64,000 nucleotides of DNA, taken from a virus. A model generated the notes under the pieces. The model was not told where the DNA came from, ran no database searches, and saw only the letters and a program-made list of their open reading frames with translations. Positions 26,701-36,100 of this stretch are shown one piece after another. A program made the position numbers and the translations under genes. The stretch lies in IMG/VR virus record IMGVR_UViG_3300008113_004623, positions 36,503 through 100,502 of that record. One strand, given 5' to 3'. Numbering within the stretch: position 1 is the first letter of the stretch; each line of letters opens with the position of its first letter.

Positions 26701-29328
26701 TCAGAAGACTATAAGAATAACTACGGAGGCGGAGGATCAACTATCACTTCTACTTCTGTATTTTCTCCAAGAACTTCTATTAAGATTTTTAGAGAGAATG
26801 CAACTGGTAAGAAAGCACTAGGTATTGACGCAAAAACCAACGCACTACATAAACTCTATCAACAAGTAGGATTACAGTATACTAACCCTATTGCAAGAAT
26901 GTACTTATTAAAATCTAATAAGACAGCGGATGGACATATTATTTTAGGCGGCTTGTATGATGCGAACAACGAGTACTTAATCTCAGATATTATTAATGAG
27001 TTTATCAACGGACACGTAGACATTGAGAAAGAGGAGTGGATTAACTTCTTTAATGCAGATAAAAACAGAACTAGCGTAATCTTACAGATGGTGCTTAGTG
27101 GTACTCCAATTAAAGATGCTGTGTTAATTGCTAACCAACCTATTGTTCAACACTTTTTAAAATCTAATAAATTAAGCGAAACTGCTCAGTTAATCGGCAT
27201 TGAGCGAAAATTTATTAGTACTTATATTGCTGAAGGATTGAGAAAAATAGGAATGAGTTCCGTGATTGTTAGATCTGGAGGAAAATTTTCTTTACAGGGT
27301 ACTATTGAAAAGATGCTTAAAGAAAACTTATTCTCTAAAGCCTTAGACAATTTATCAGAAGCTAATTTTACTCCGTCTGTTGAGAACACGAAGGCCGCTT
27401 ACAATAAAATGTTTCAAGAAGCTAATTCTAAGAATCAAGGTGATTTAGCAGCCCAACTAGTATTTCTAAGCCAATACTATGTAGCTAGTGTAATGAATGA
27501 AGAGTTATTAGACTTAACAAGCGTAGTAGACTTTAACACGGCTAGTTATAGAAACTTAAATGATTTCCACTTAATTCGTTCAACTCTGAACACTGCTAGA
27601 GAAAACTTTAACGAGAGTGCTGTTAATCAAATTCTACAAGACAGTGTGTTAGCACCTTTTAACATAACAAATGAAGCTATGTCAATAGGTCAACAGGTAT
27701 TTGATTTAATGGGTTCTAGAGAATACCAGGATATGTTGAATAACTTTGTTAATTTCTATGGCGATTTCTGGACTCCTGATCAACGAGTAACTGAAGTTAA
27801 TAACTTTAACAATGCAATTGTTCACGCATTAATACAAAGGTACTCTGAACTAGACGGTGAAGATTTTTATACTAAGTTTGGTCCTAAATCTAACTTCTTA
27901 ACTAAAGGAGCTACGGGTAACTTATTCGCAGAATATATAACTTTATTTGGGAGAGGATCTAAAGTAGCAGATGCTAACTTAAAATCTTTTGTTAAGAAGA
28001 ATCTATTTTTAAGAAACTTCCGTAAGAAGGATGTAGAAAAGACTAAGAAGTTTTATATTGCTACATTAGATAATGAAAAAGACGTTGTGTTTACAAATGA
28101 AATGCAGAAGTCTTTCACTGATGGATTATTCTATGATAAATCTACGCCAGAAATTAATGAGCGTGTTCAGAAGTTCTTTAGTAATTTAGCAAACGCTACA
28201 ATTGTAGGACAAGGTTTCTCTATTAAGTTTAGAAGTATTCACCCATACTTACCTATACAGGCATTAGATAGCTCTGTTAGAGCATCTTTAGAACTTCGTA
28301 GAATTAAGGGAGTCCTCTTTACTGAGGAAGCCCAAGAGAAGCGCCTTAAAGAAGATGCAGAGTTACAACAAAACATGATTGATTTACTCTCATTTATTAA
28401 AGACGTTGAAAAGATATACGCTCGTAATACATACTCAAAGCGTGTAAAGTCTTTAAACTACTGGAAATTCTTCCCTGATTATGTAAATGCTACTAAGAGT
28501 TCAGGTATTCGTATTTCTTCTAAAGGCAAAAAACTAAATGCTGCTTTATCTTTAAATACTGCAGAAGCACTGAAAGAGAAACGCATCTCTGGCGATTATA
28601 AAATTGAGTTTAGAGGTAAACAATACGCAGATGCAGGAAAAGCTTACGATGCGTTTAAAACTGTTTACGCAGTAGCAGGGGCTGAGAATGAAGAAAATAT
28701 ATCTAAGGCACGTTTGTTACGCGAAATTTTTGCAACTCGTTTCCGTCAACACTTAAATTTATTTGGTGCAGTATACAATAAAGGCGGTGCAGACTTTTTG
28801 CTTAAATCTTCTTACAATGAAGGTGATGATTTCTTAAAAACAAATACTACTTCTGTAGGCGCTTATGTTCAATCACTAGCAGATGCTTATAATGATGTAG
28901 AAGATGAGATGCTATCACAATGGCTTGAGTTTTCTGAAAAACAAAAGAACGAAGATCAACCAGCAGAAATTGAAGACAGTACTGCATTTGAACCCTCTGA
29001 AGATAACAACAAAAACAAAGCATTGTATAACGAGGAGGGCGGAGTAGACTTTGATGACTTAGGCAATATGACTGCTCCTGGAATGAAGTTAAATTCTACC
29101 ACACCAAAGAAAGCTAACAAAGAAGCTCCTTCTACTATAAGTACTCCAATCTTTAGTATTAAGTTACCAGATCGTGTACTTGATGTAAGTTATGCTCAAG
29201 CGACTCCAGAGTTTTTGTCTACACAAATTCCAACATTAACTCAAGAACAGCTTCAAGGTTTATCTAATCATATTAGAGAGAAGTTACAGGAGGATAACCC
29301 TAATATAGATTTTAGTTCGGAATGCTAA
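20761..29328 (+). CDS. Giant virion RNA polymerase protein with N-terminal zincin domain
   Basis: This protein has 2855 residues. The segment GVRIPVQGLNSMEHFRV followed by SGSDFDIDKLFMY puts a DFDID motif at D1790-D1794. This is the metal-binding motif of the crAss-like phage RNA polymerase (phi14:2 gp66), a relative of the QDE-1-like two-barrel polymerases, where three Asp hold catalytic Mg2+. In phi14:2 the enzyme is packaged and transcribes early genes after injection. Here an N-terminal HESWH zincin motif (217-221) with a downstream VLAEEF (267-272) supplies a candidate zinc protease that could process this or neighbouring polypeptides. It has its own promoter. It is longer than the roughly 2200 residues I recall for phi14:2 gp66, consistent with an added N-terminal module. 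Confidence 0.9.
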   Translation: MICPNFSNPSIRKDFYNLVGIVGEDFAYYLWDKNNGLPLTLQANPANLNEAIANPLFEALDEQFNGNSTKATLGVAITFSSAFQKKYVGFNRATPERQVQLINDYINKLDITLEQATQNYIKRANQINRTFKRAVSVTQEAVTREDLSKDPNSVINQIEDVTAQDRTAAYEFLKRNKIAQNIRFTNAQKVVNSGAYAQWTKHGLTLFKGSDYTDIYHESWHEFTQWYLSPIEKALLYNTVRNREGTVTIGDLEIPYYSLTNRQVEEVLAEEFRAYSIQRNRNEAVAAEPRIRNFFERMYDFLKWLFFGPEKTKKPESTFEFENVSAMFSALYEGNVDLSRRAETNIVEDSLNRSTALTLPILTDEGLQEIELSPLVGAEVISYVSYSIYKQMRDQNIGMSLLLNPEHKKNLIPQLYTAVRAELNDVLDNLEIKIEQAETSNNMAALEMLEDQYANITALVNEDEAWNRVVALHQSTTQGELFNIDADVTVSVEENIENRIDEAPAEEKTRNEVQYGDKSNVNPLELYDPYVIELIKSLPDLVNINGQVVPSTGSTLGLPKNGNFKHNKNLLQNILSGSTSYEDAIQRLIEASSVSPQLTYLIQLLPSPVSETLTLDEITLKNQFMQALSMPRVDPYSVKAIEKTEDTTVDNVITSKKVIQFNTFYISTLTQDALLEYLDNEFQISAASDFKSETDQSTIKQRSFVNKSINGLEFATFSTASVLDAYKDIDSTTSYKTLFEFMNDAFGVDLYQGISEQYLFDKRGDIIIANSPYTESQLNALTQVIVASYNKIKLYHLINNLEGKSPIINKLKNEVPSSVETPAKTYISDVKKSLVTALNTLSNNFNTLNAKDQEQFKEIVDLFTNSIKNNNNLRTERQILFRAIENYYNKVVKSASYLNDENNMEWSIREWQHVVTQASSINNARTLADLTGHLNPATNNFVGVSKLLAKAFSQETGERKLNRDEDNVLFELVNISGYSTKVEGKKTINLNPDDKLIQDFIGFLKDGLVENLRFGAKSTSLGVRVNGSRNERLFYDRSRFSYSADTDIVRLDPKVMDTFLDYLRYELNRMFDDRAESTEKEKRGFDLIILKDILPNKVQEFKDIIKNSTQDKETTVNNIINQINTVNRAEFDTAVTLYFNEEVRAFRTDLEEIIGEGDAKFAEVFGTKENINEVIADYVTHYYTQQIEFLHLFVGDPSNFQVKGENWRELFKRLGASISPGKQPLIDSQFLNSFNNSPNGYLGRGLERLYKQSQNPNAEARVYDENFTYVQYKDVKSFTEGQAEVYQRELIEGYANWLSSQDKAKKPIEAYRQEAADIFKTTIDGVTTQKKEADGQAYATLDFVRFYLNSIGEWTPKQEAAYQHELKVAEKILEYRATPTETKLTELRTLIQNSNAGILLSLKLGYWGSPIDNPNYITLGKYSVAPLIPSTLFETDLEDQMSNMLIGGVDFITFDSGNKMALPVSSLDFYKKEGKGNEERLVVNDIPQKNIVTFPISGLRRQQYIAPKFKEEATLSTQLVKLVFSNFYTNGELNENISKVAGLPEKIDRLQKAFINDLSVIVESEKAKIYAAIGAELKGDRVTSIDAEAFSDWIKKEFDKKDVPQSVYDYLIIENNNFKFSLDVAPHRALFESVLASALSKRVLRPKMFGEALVQVSSLGFNQAGTRFTNPTREQVRKYGNSGLRDYGRIVNGKHQPADIKIAFNSKKYGALLNLDYKGSKIETLDRLNEALLDDAWVELHSNKITLVGVRIPVQGLNSMEHFRVRQFLPEVAGPIIIVPPSLVTKSGSDFDIDKLFMYEPELDSEGNFIERTPEFVKNPKAVYQYIRAKKILITELKSLNTILENKRQEFIRNNGSNTVEAKVYDSLIASNGMLIRPLKNRKKELTDGEESTLLDEVTLATFSLSKFLETQKDNPEIKSLQKKLKKTQELLASFKGYSIKSAKAGASNGLIQTISEILSEPAIMPQFLQPNDSPILKQLSEDYKNNYGGGGSTITSTSVFSPRTSIKIFRENATGKKALGIDAKTNALHKLYQQVGLQYTNPIARMYLLKSNKTADGHIILGGLYDANNEYLISDIINEFINGHVDIEKEEWINFFNADKNRTSVILQMVLSGTPIKDAVLIANQPIVQHFLKSNKLSETAQLIGIERKFISTYIAEGLRKIGMSSVIVRSGGKFSLQGTIEKMLKENLFSKALDNLSEANFTPSVENTKAAYNKMFQEANSKNQGDLAAQLVFLSQYYVASVMNEELLDLTSVVDFNTASYRNLNDFHLIRSTLNTARENFNESAVNQILQDSVLAPFNITNEAMSIGQQVFDLMGSREYQDMLNNFVNFYGDFWTPDQRVTEVNNFNNAIVHALIQRYSELDGEDFYTKFGPKSNFLTKGATGNLFAEYITLFGRGSKVADANLKSFVKKNLFLRNFRKKDVEKTKKFYIATLDNEKDVVFTNEMQKSFTDGLFYDKSTPEINERVQKFFSNLANATIVGQGFSIKFRSIHPYLPIQALDSSVRASLELRRIKGVLFTEEAQEKRLKEDAELQQNMIDLLSFIKDVEKIYARNTYSKRVKSLNYWKFFPDYVNATKSSGIRISSKGKKLNAALSLNTAEALKEKRISGDYKIEFRGKQYADAGKAYDAFKTVYAVAGAENEENISKARLLREIFATRFRQHLNLFGAVYNKGGADFLLKSSYNEGDDFLKTNTTSVGAYVQSLADAYNDVEDEMLSQWLEFSEKQKNEDQPAEIEDSTAFEPSEDNNKNKALYNEEGGVDFDDLGNMTAPGMKLNSTTPKKANKEAPSTISTPIFSIKLPDRVLDVSYAQATPEFLSTQIPTLTQEQLQGLSNHIREKLQEDNPNIDFSSEC

Positions 29329-29336
29329 TACTTGAA

Positions 29337-29347
29337 TTATATTTGTA
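29337..29347 (+). promoter_or_regulatory. Bacteroidota-type -7 promoter
   Basis: TTATATTTGTA, identical to the RNA polymerase gene promoter, ends 14 bases before the ATG at 29362. No comparable element precedes 30182, which supports 29362 as the start of the transcribed and possibly translated unit. Confidence 0.75.
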
Positions 29348-29361
29348 TAAGTTAACTTAAC

Positions 29362-29976
29362 ATGCCTAGACACTGTATCATTGAATTTAATAACCCAATA
29401 ACAGGACAAAGACAAACGTCTTTGTTGGGTTATATATTAAACCAACAAGGAATTAACGTCAATGATGTTAATGCTTTATTGGAAAACTTATATCAATCAA
29501 AAGCTTCTCAAGGTTTTACAAATTCAATTAAACTAGGAGTACCTGAGTTATTTGAATCTAATCCTGAGTTAGCTAATGCTGTATATGAAGCTGCTGGGTT
29601 TAAACCCAATAAACTTAATCTTGATTTTAAGATTACTACAGAGGATGGGATACGTATTAATGTTTTTTTTGGTGGAGAGAACGTAGGGGGTATAGATCTT
29701 CAGAAATCTGATAACAATTATTTTGTGCGAAATGTAGGAGTTTTTGATAAAAATCAAGGCATTGGAACTGAAATATATAAAAAAGCAATAGAGTACGTAA
29801 CGCAACAGGGAGGAGTTTTAAAGCCAGATTTCTTGTCTGCTGCTGAAAGTTACTCAATTTATAAAAAGTTAGAAAAAGAAGGTTTATTTAAGATAGCTAG
29901 TGTATCTGAACAACTTGAAGATGGTAGGTATGAAATAATAGGAGAAAGTACACGACAACTTCCTTTTTGGAGGTAG
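29362..29976 (+). CDS. GNAT acetyltransferase-like N-terminal part of a giant protein, ends at an apparent frameshift
   Basis: This ORF has 204 residues. After an N-terminal helical part, the region GVFDKNQGIGTEIYKKAIEY (about residues 131-150) matches the acetyl-CoA-binding Q/R-x-x-G-x-G/A motif and following helix of GNAT N-acetyltransferases, with SYSIYKKL(E)KEGLF resembling the usual final helix-strand. It ends with TAG just after LPFW. The next frame is already open from 29942 and continues without interruption into the 2020-residue ORF, so this is probably the N-terminus of one protein of about 2290 residues. As a stand-alone gene it would be a small acetyltransferase with a non-consensus substrate site. 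Confidence 0.65.
   Translation: MPRHCIIEFNNPITGQRQTSLLGYILNQQGINVNDVNALLENLYQSKASQGFTNSIKLGVPELFESNPELANAVYEAAGFKPNKLNLDFKITTEDGIRINVFFGGENVGGIDLQKSDNNYFVRNVGVFDKNQGIGTEIYKKAIEYVTQQGGVLKPDFLSAAESYSIYKKLEKEGLFKIASVSEQLEDGRYEIIGESTRQLPFWR
29942..29976 (+). other. Apparent +1 frameshift site joining two ORFs
   Basis: The 29362 frame ends at TAG 29974-29976, whereas the next frame is open from 29942 onward. Dropping one T from the five-T run at 29964-29968 would turn the end LPFW into LPFGGSVFYVSTDKREA and fuse the ORFs. This is a natural mutation, an assembly error in a homopolymer, or a programmed +1 shift. Confidence 0.6.
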
Positions 29977-30181
29977 CGTTTTCTATGTAAGTACTGACAA
30001 AAGGGAGGCTAAAGGGTACGCTAAAAAAGAAGGCAGTATAGTATCTTTATTAATTAATGCAAAAAATGTACAATTCCAAAGAGATGCTTTTTTTGGTAAT
30101 AGACCACAAAGTAAAGCGGAGATTCAAGCAGAGATTGATGCAATTAAAAATTCAAAGTTTGCGTTAGAATTTATAGGCGAA

Positions 30182-33100
30182 GTGGTAGAAATAGAAGTAT
30201 TTCCTACTTTAGCAGAAGCCACTGAATTTTCTGAACGAAATTCTGGTTGGGAACCATTAACGGAATCTGTAAAACAAAATAAGTTAAAAGAGCTTAATAA
30301 CGCTTTAGTTACTACTGAAGAATTTGATACTGTTTTAACAAATAACGATGCTGGTGAGAGAACTATTTACATTGTAAATCAAGCTGAACAAATCCACATA
30401 CTAGGAAACAAACAAGATATAGAAGGATTTAAAAAGTTTGTAGAGCAGGAAGAACTTCCTGATACTTTTAGTGAAAGGACATGGAATACTAATAATAATC
30501 TAAGCACAGACTTTATTGAACCTCGTATTTCCGACTTAGCTGAAGAGTTTGACTTAGAGATTGTGCCTGGTCTAGTAGATCAAATTAATTTGATCCAAGA
30601 CTTTTATGACTCAAAGAACATTCATTTAGGTACAAACTTAAACTTATTACAAGCTAAAGATATTATTAAAGATGCGCAAGACTTAGGTTTGTCTTTAGAG
30701 TTGGAGGTAATTAATCCTGAAGAACAACCTTCAGATAGAATCTATCGTGTATATCCAGTAAATCCAACTCAAGCGAATAACGAGGCAGTCAATAATTTTA
30801 TTTATGAACAACTAAGTGCTTACTATGAACAAGTAGGTGCGCCCAATGCGTTAAACACAGTTTCTAATTATGTAGATGTAACAAACCCTACTTTAGTGGG
30901 GATGCTTAAAAACATTCTTAATGATCCTAGTACTACTCAGTTTGAAAAGGACATTATGAATACTATGCTGACTCTCTTAAAGCAGTTTCCCGAAATTAAC
31001 GTAAACTTCAGCAAAGACTTAATGTTATCTGAATTAAATCCCGATAACTTAGTTCCAGCAAGATACGACGCAAAGACTAACACTATTACGTTATATACAG
31101 GTCCTTTATCTAATTATAATTCAGGGCAGTTTAAGCACATTTTAATGCACGAGTTAACACATGCTTTGTTTTTCTCTACATTAAAAAACCCACAGACACA
31201 AGCAGAGAAAGTATTTGCATCAGAGATAAAACGTATTTATGAATACTACAAGGCTAAATTTCCGAACGCGGCTTATGTAGGAGAATTTTACGGACTAACT
31301 AATGAGCATGAGTTTTTATCCGAGTTCTTTAGTAATCCAGAGTTTCGTTCTATTTTAGAAAAAGAAGCACCTGTAGTACACGGATCTATTTATCAATCTG
31401 TCTTAAACTTTTTTAAGAAGTTGTTTAATCAATTTTTGACAAACAAGAACAGACAAGATACCCAATACTTAACCGATTTAACTAAGTATTTTTTTAACAA
31501 TGTTCTAAGTTCAAAGATTAATACGTCAGGAGTTTATACTTCTGAAGATGCTTTTAACTATGAAGTAACTGATCAAGTGTATAACGATTTCTTAAAGAGT
31601 ATTCCAGGAAAAAATTCTTTTGATAAATTCTATGGTGCATTAGACAGTTTGCTTAATAATCCTAAAATTAACTGGCAGTCTATATTTAAGCACGCTAAGG
31701 CTACAGGTATTCAGCTTAAAGTTCTAACTGACTCCGTAGATGTTTTACAAAACATAGAAGTAGGCGCACTTACAAGAAGCGATTTAAAAACTTCGTTTAA
31801 GGCCGTTATGACACACTTATCAGATACACATACTTTTTTGCGTAATCTGAAAAGTAGTTTGAGTGAATTAGAGAAGAACCAGTCTTTACCTGAACATACA
31901 TTATTTAGCAGAGCGTATCATGCAAAAAACATAGGACAACACTACAAGAAATACATTGAAGACTTTAAAAGTCTAATGGATAATCCTAGTAGCTCAAGTC
32001 CAATGGGTAGATATATTTACAGCATTGAGGCCATTTCTACAGAATTAATTGGGGGATTTGACAGCATTGCGGCTCCCGCTATTGCTTCTAAGTTTGCTGA
32101 TTATTTTTGGGAACAAACAAACCAACTAAGAAAAGAAATAACTGCAAGGATACAAGACCTAACTAATAAGTTAGAAACTGCTAATAGAGCAGGTAATACT
32201 AAAAAAGCCCAAGTTCTTCAGAAAGAACTAACTAAAGAAACAGAAAGACTTAAAGCTATTGCCACTAAACAAAACCTAGAACAAGCTTTAAAGGGAGTCT
32301 TAGTAAATGGAGATAGCAAGAGTACTCTTGGTTCTAGACTAGGTGCTTTCATTGAATCTGCTGCATTAAGTGGGGATTTAATTGAGGGTAGTTTAGCAGG
32401 TTTTGTAGATGACCTACACTCAAAGGCTACAGAAGAAGCATTAGTTTTAGAGAAAAGAATGAAGTCTTTGTCTACAAGACTACAAAATCATTTAGAAGCA
32501 CAAGGTAAGAGAGCTGTTACTTCTTTAGGATTTGGTGATATTTTTGGTAAGTATATTCGTAGAGTCACTGTTAAAGAGATTAAACGCGTAAATGGCGTAT
32601 TAGAGTTATCTGAAAGAGATACTTATGTTCTTCAAACAGAGATGGATGAGGTATCTTACTTGAATCGACATAACGAACTACGATATGAAATCTTAAAGTT
32701 AGAAAACAAAGAGAATAAAACCGAAGATGATTTAAAGCAATTAGAACGGTTAATCGACAACTTAGCAGATTTTGAAGAACAAAATCTTGAAAGTTTGTAT
32801 ACTGAAGAATATCATCGTATTCAAAATATATTATCTGAACCTGCACGTAAAGCCCGAGAAGAGATTATTAACCAGATGCGTCAAATTCAGGTTAATGCTA
32901 CACAGGGTGATCAAACCGATGAAGACTTAGATAGATTAGAAGATTTAAAGACTCAACTAGATGAGTTGGAGAATCCATTTGGTAAGACTCCTGAACAGCA
33001 AGAAATTGCTTACAATATTCAACAGTGGAAACAAGAACGTAGAAATGCTAACTTATATGTTTATAAACTGACCGAAACCAATCGTGCAATCTTTAATGAT

Positions 33101-36100
33101 TTCTTCGACGCAAAGAAAGCAAAAGTAAGAGAAGCCGAATTAAGTTTAGCAAATCTACTAGGCATAGCAAATGCTGAATCTAATCCAAACCTAGCTGAAG
33201 AAATTTCTCAAGCACTCCAAACTAATACATCAGACCGCGTAGAACTTGCAAAAGAAATACTTCGTTTAGCTCAAGCTGACTTAGCTAAGTTTAAAAGAAA
33301 CAACGTAGTTAAAAAGGTTAAGCCAGAGTTTTACGAACTACGTAACTCTATCTTAGAGGGAATTGAGAACATTCAAAGTAAGTACAGGACTGAGATGGGC
33401 GGTGTAGAAGCTATTAGTGAACTATACCAAGAGTTATTTACCTTATTAAAACCCTACAAGAACCAAAACGGAGAGTATGTAGGATCAAAAGCGCCTACTG
33501 AGTTAGTAGAGTATGTTACTGAAGACGGTGAGGTAGTACAAATTAACGTAGCGACACGAGTTAAGGACATAGAAAATCGTATTGACCGTATTCGTGATGT
33601 AATGAGCGAAGGTGTACGTATGTCTAAAGTAGACAAAGATAACTTGTTTGCTTTATTTGATGAACTAAAGAACATTCAAACAAAAACTACTACTGAAGAT
33701 TATAAAAAGGTAGTCGCTGTAGAACAAGCTAAAGCTCGTACAGCAGTTATTTCTGAGCTAGGAGAGGCGTACAAGGATTTAACAAATCAACAACTACAAC
33801 GTGCTATACTTAAAAAGTATAGAGCCTCTGAGTGGTATAAGCAAAATCATAGAGATTTTAAACCTACAGGGGAAGGAACTCCACTATTTCATTGGAGGGT
33901 TACTTTACCTACTAACCCTAATTTTATTTCCGAAGAAGAGCCTTCTTTCCGTTGGTACACTATTGAAGTAAACGACGCCACTGATCCTAATACGGGTAAG
34001 CCTCTATACATTAATAAAGACGTACAAAACTTTAGATATAGTAAACGAGTACCTTTAAAGCGCACTAGCGGATTTAGAAACTCTGAATATCAAACATTAG
34101 ATTCTGTTGAGAAAGAAATTATCAGTGAAGTAGTAAGTATTTTAGGAGAGTTAGAGGATGGCTTACCTACTAAATTAAAGTTAGGAACTGAATTACCTGC
34201 TTATATGAAGACAGGATTAGAAAGTCTTAATGGAAAAGTAGGCAATCTAAAAGACCAAATTACAAGTGTTGCAAGTAATTTGTGGGATAGAGCCACTGGT
34301 AAAGACCAGGAAGATCCTACAGATAAAGTTTCTTTATTAGATAAACTGAACCCTAATAAGTCAGAGTTAAACAAGTACAGTGATAGAATACATTTAAAGT
34401 ATTTAACTCCAATAGAAGCGGATAAAATGAGCATTAACTTCTTTGAGTCTATTACTCAGTTTGGAGCAGATGCTTTACGCTTTAAAAACTTGTACGAAAA
34501 TATGGCTTATATCTTTGGAACTAGGGACTTAGTAACAAAGAATTTAGGCGGAACCGTAACTGAGAGCGTAGTAAATAATATTATTGAGCGTAAGGTAAAT
34601 GGAAAATCTCGCGTATCGCTTACAGGTAATCCTATTTTAAATGCTATTGGCTACATGAGTGATAAACTAATTGTAGGACTTACAGCTAAGGCTACTTTAT
34701 CTGTTAACTTACCTTCAGCAGTTAAAAACTTTACCGCAGGTAGTTATAACATATATACTCAAGCAGGAAGATTTGGTATTAACAGACAAGATATAGCAGT
34801 AGGAAAATCAAAAGCAGCTATGCACTTGCGAGATTTTTATAGAGCTAGTGTAGAAGATGGTGTGTCTACTCCTTATATTCAAAAGGTTAGATACTTTAAT
34901 ATTATGCCAGAAGATCATTTAAACGAAGTTGGTAAAAAAATGTATCGTACTTCTTTAGATAAAACGGCTAATTACAATCCATTGAGGATGTATGCTTTTA
35001 CTAGACAGGCTTTAGAATTTGAGATGCGTGTAGGAGTAGCAGAAGCTTTATCTAAACAACACCTTATAGAACTTAATAACGGACAGTTTATTCCTATTAT
35101 GGAAGCCTATACCTCTGTAGGGGGAGTATTGGTGCCTCGTGCTGACATAAAAGACTTAGCAGGATTCTCAAATCAAGAAAGTTACTTTAAAGGTAGATTA
35201 AACTTAATTAACAGTTTAATTCATGGTGCTTATGGTGCAATGGACAAAGCTGAATATCAGCGTTATGCTATTGGTCGTTTTATAATGATGATGCGTAACT
35301 GGTTTGGTTATCAGTGGTTAAGCAGATTTGGCTCACGTAGAATGTCTATTAGAGCAGGTATGGAGTTCGAGGGCATGTACAGAACCTTATGGAATGTATT
35401 AGGTTACAAGGGTAAGTTTTGGCAGTTGATGAGTTATTCAGCTACTTCAGATCTACTAAGCAATAGAGAGAAAGAAAATCTTAAAGGTGTTATGTTTGAT
35501 ACTTTAGGAATTTCTGTTATGATGGGTCTTTCTCACCTTATCAGCCAAGCTGTGTACTCCGACGATGACGATGATGTAGATAATCCAATGGCTTATTTAA
35601 TGTTATATAATCTTCTTTACTTAGAAGATGAATTAAATACATTACATCCTGTTTTTGGTCCTGCAGCTATTGCTTATTCTCGTATCGAAAATAAAGTAAG
35701 TGGAGACAACTTTGCTACCTATTACTTTAAAAAATACTTTACAGAGCCTTTCCGCGTATCTCAAGATATAGGAAGGGCTATGTATGAATATTCTCCTTTC
35801 GGAGATTTAGGAATGTTTGATGAGTATGTGCCTTTAAGCAAGAACGGTAAAGTAATGAATCCTAATCGTTACAAACCAGATCCTTTCTTACAAGGTATGC
35901 CTGATATCCTTGCCCGTACTCTTAAATTGTTTGCTTTAGATAAATCTGTAAACTATATAATAGGAAACCAAGAGTTTATGTATCGCAAGTACGATTACTT
36001 AAATCCTAAATATTTTACTGATTCTTATGAAAAAGAATTACGTCAGGCAAAAAGAGGACAGCGTTCAAATAAACTTGAGATTAAAGCAATCAAAGAAGAG

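Noticed and set aside
20700-29976. TAG recoding, as known in some crAss-like phages
   Set aside because: TAG ends the 2382-residue, holin-like and GNAT ORFs with no long reading after it, and TAA and TGA are also used as stops, so the standard code is adequate.
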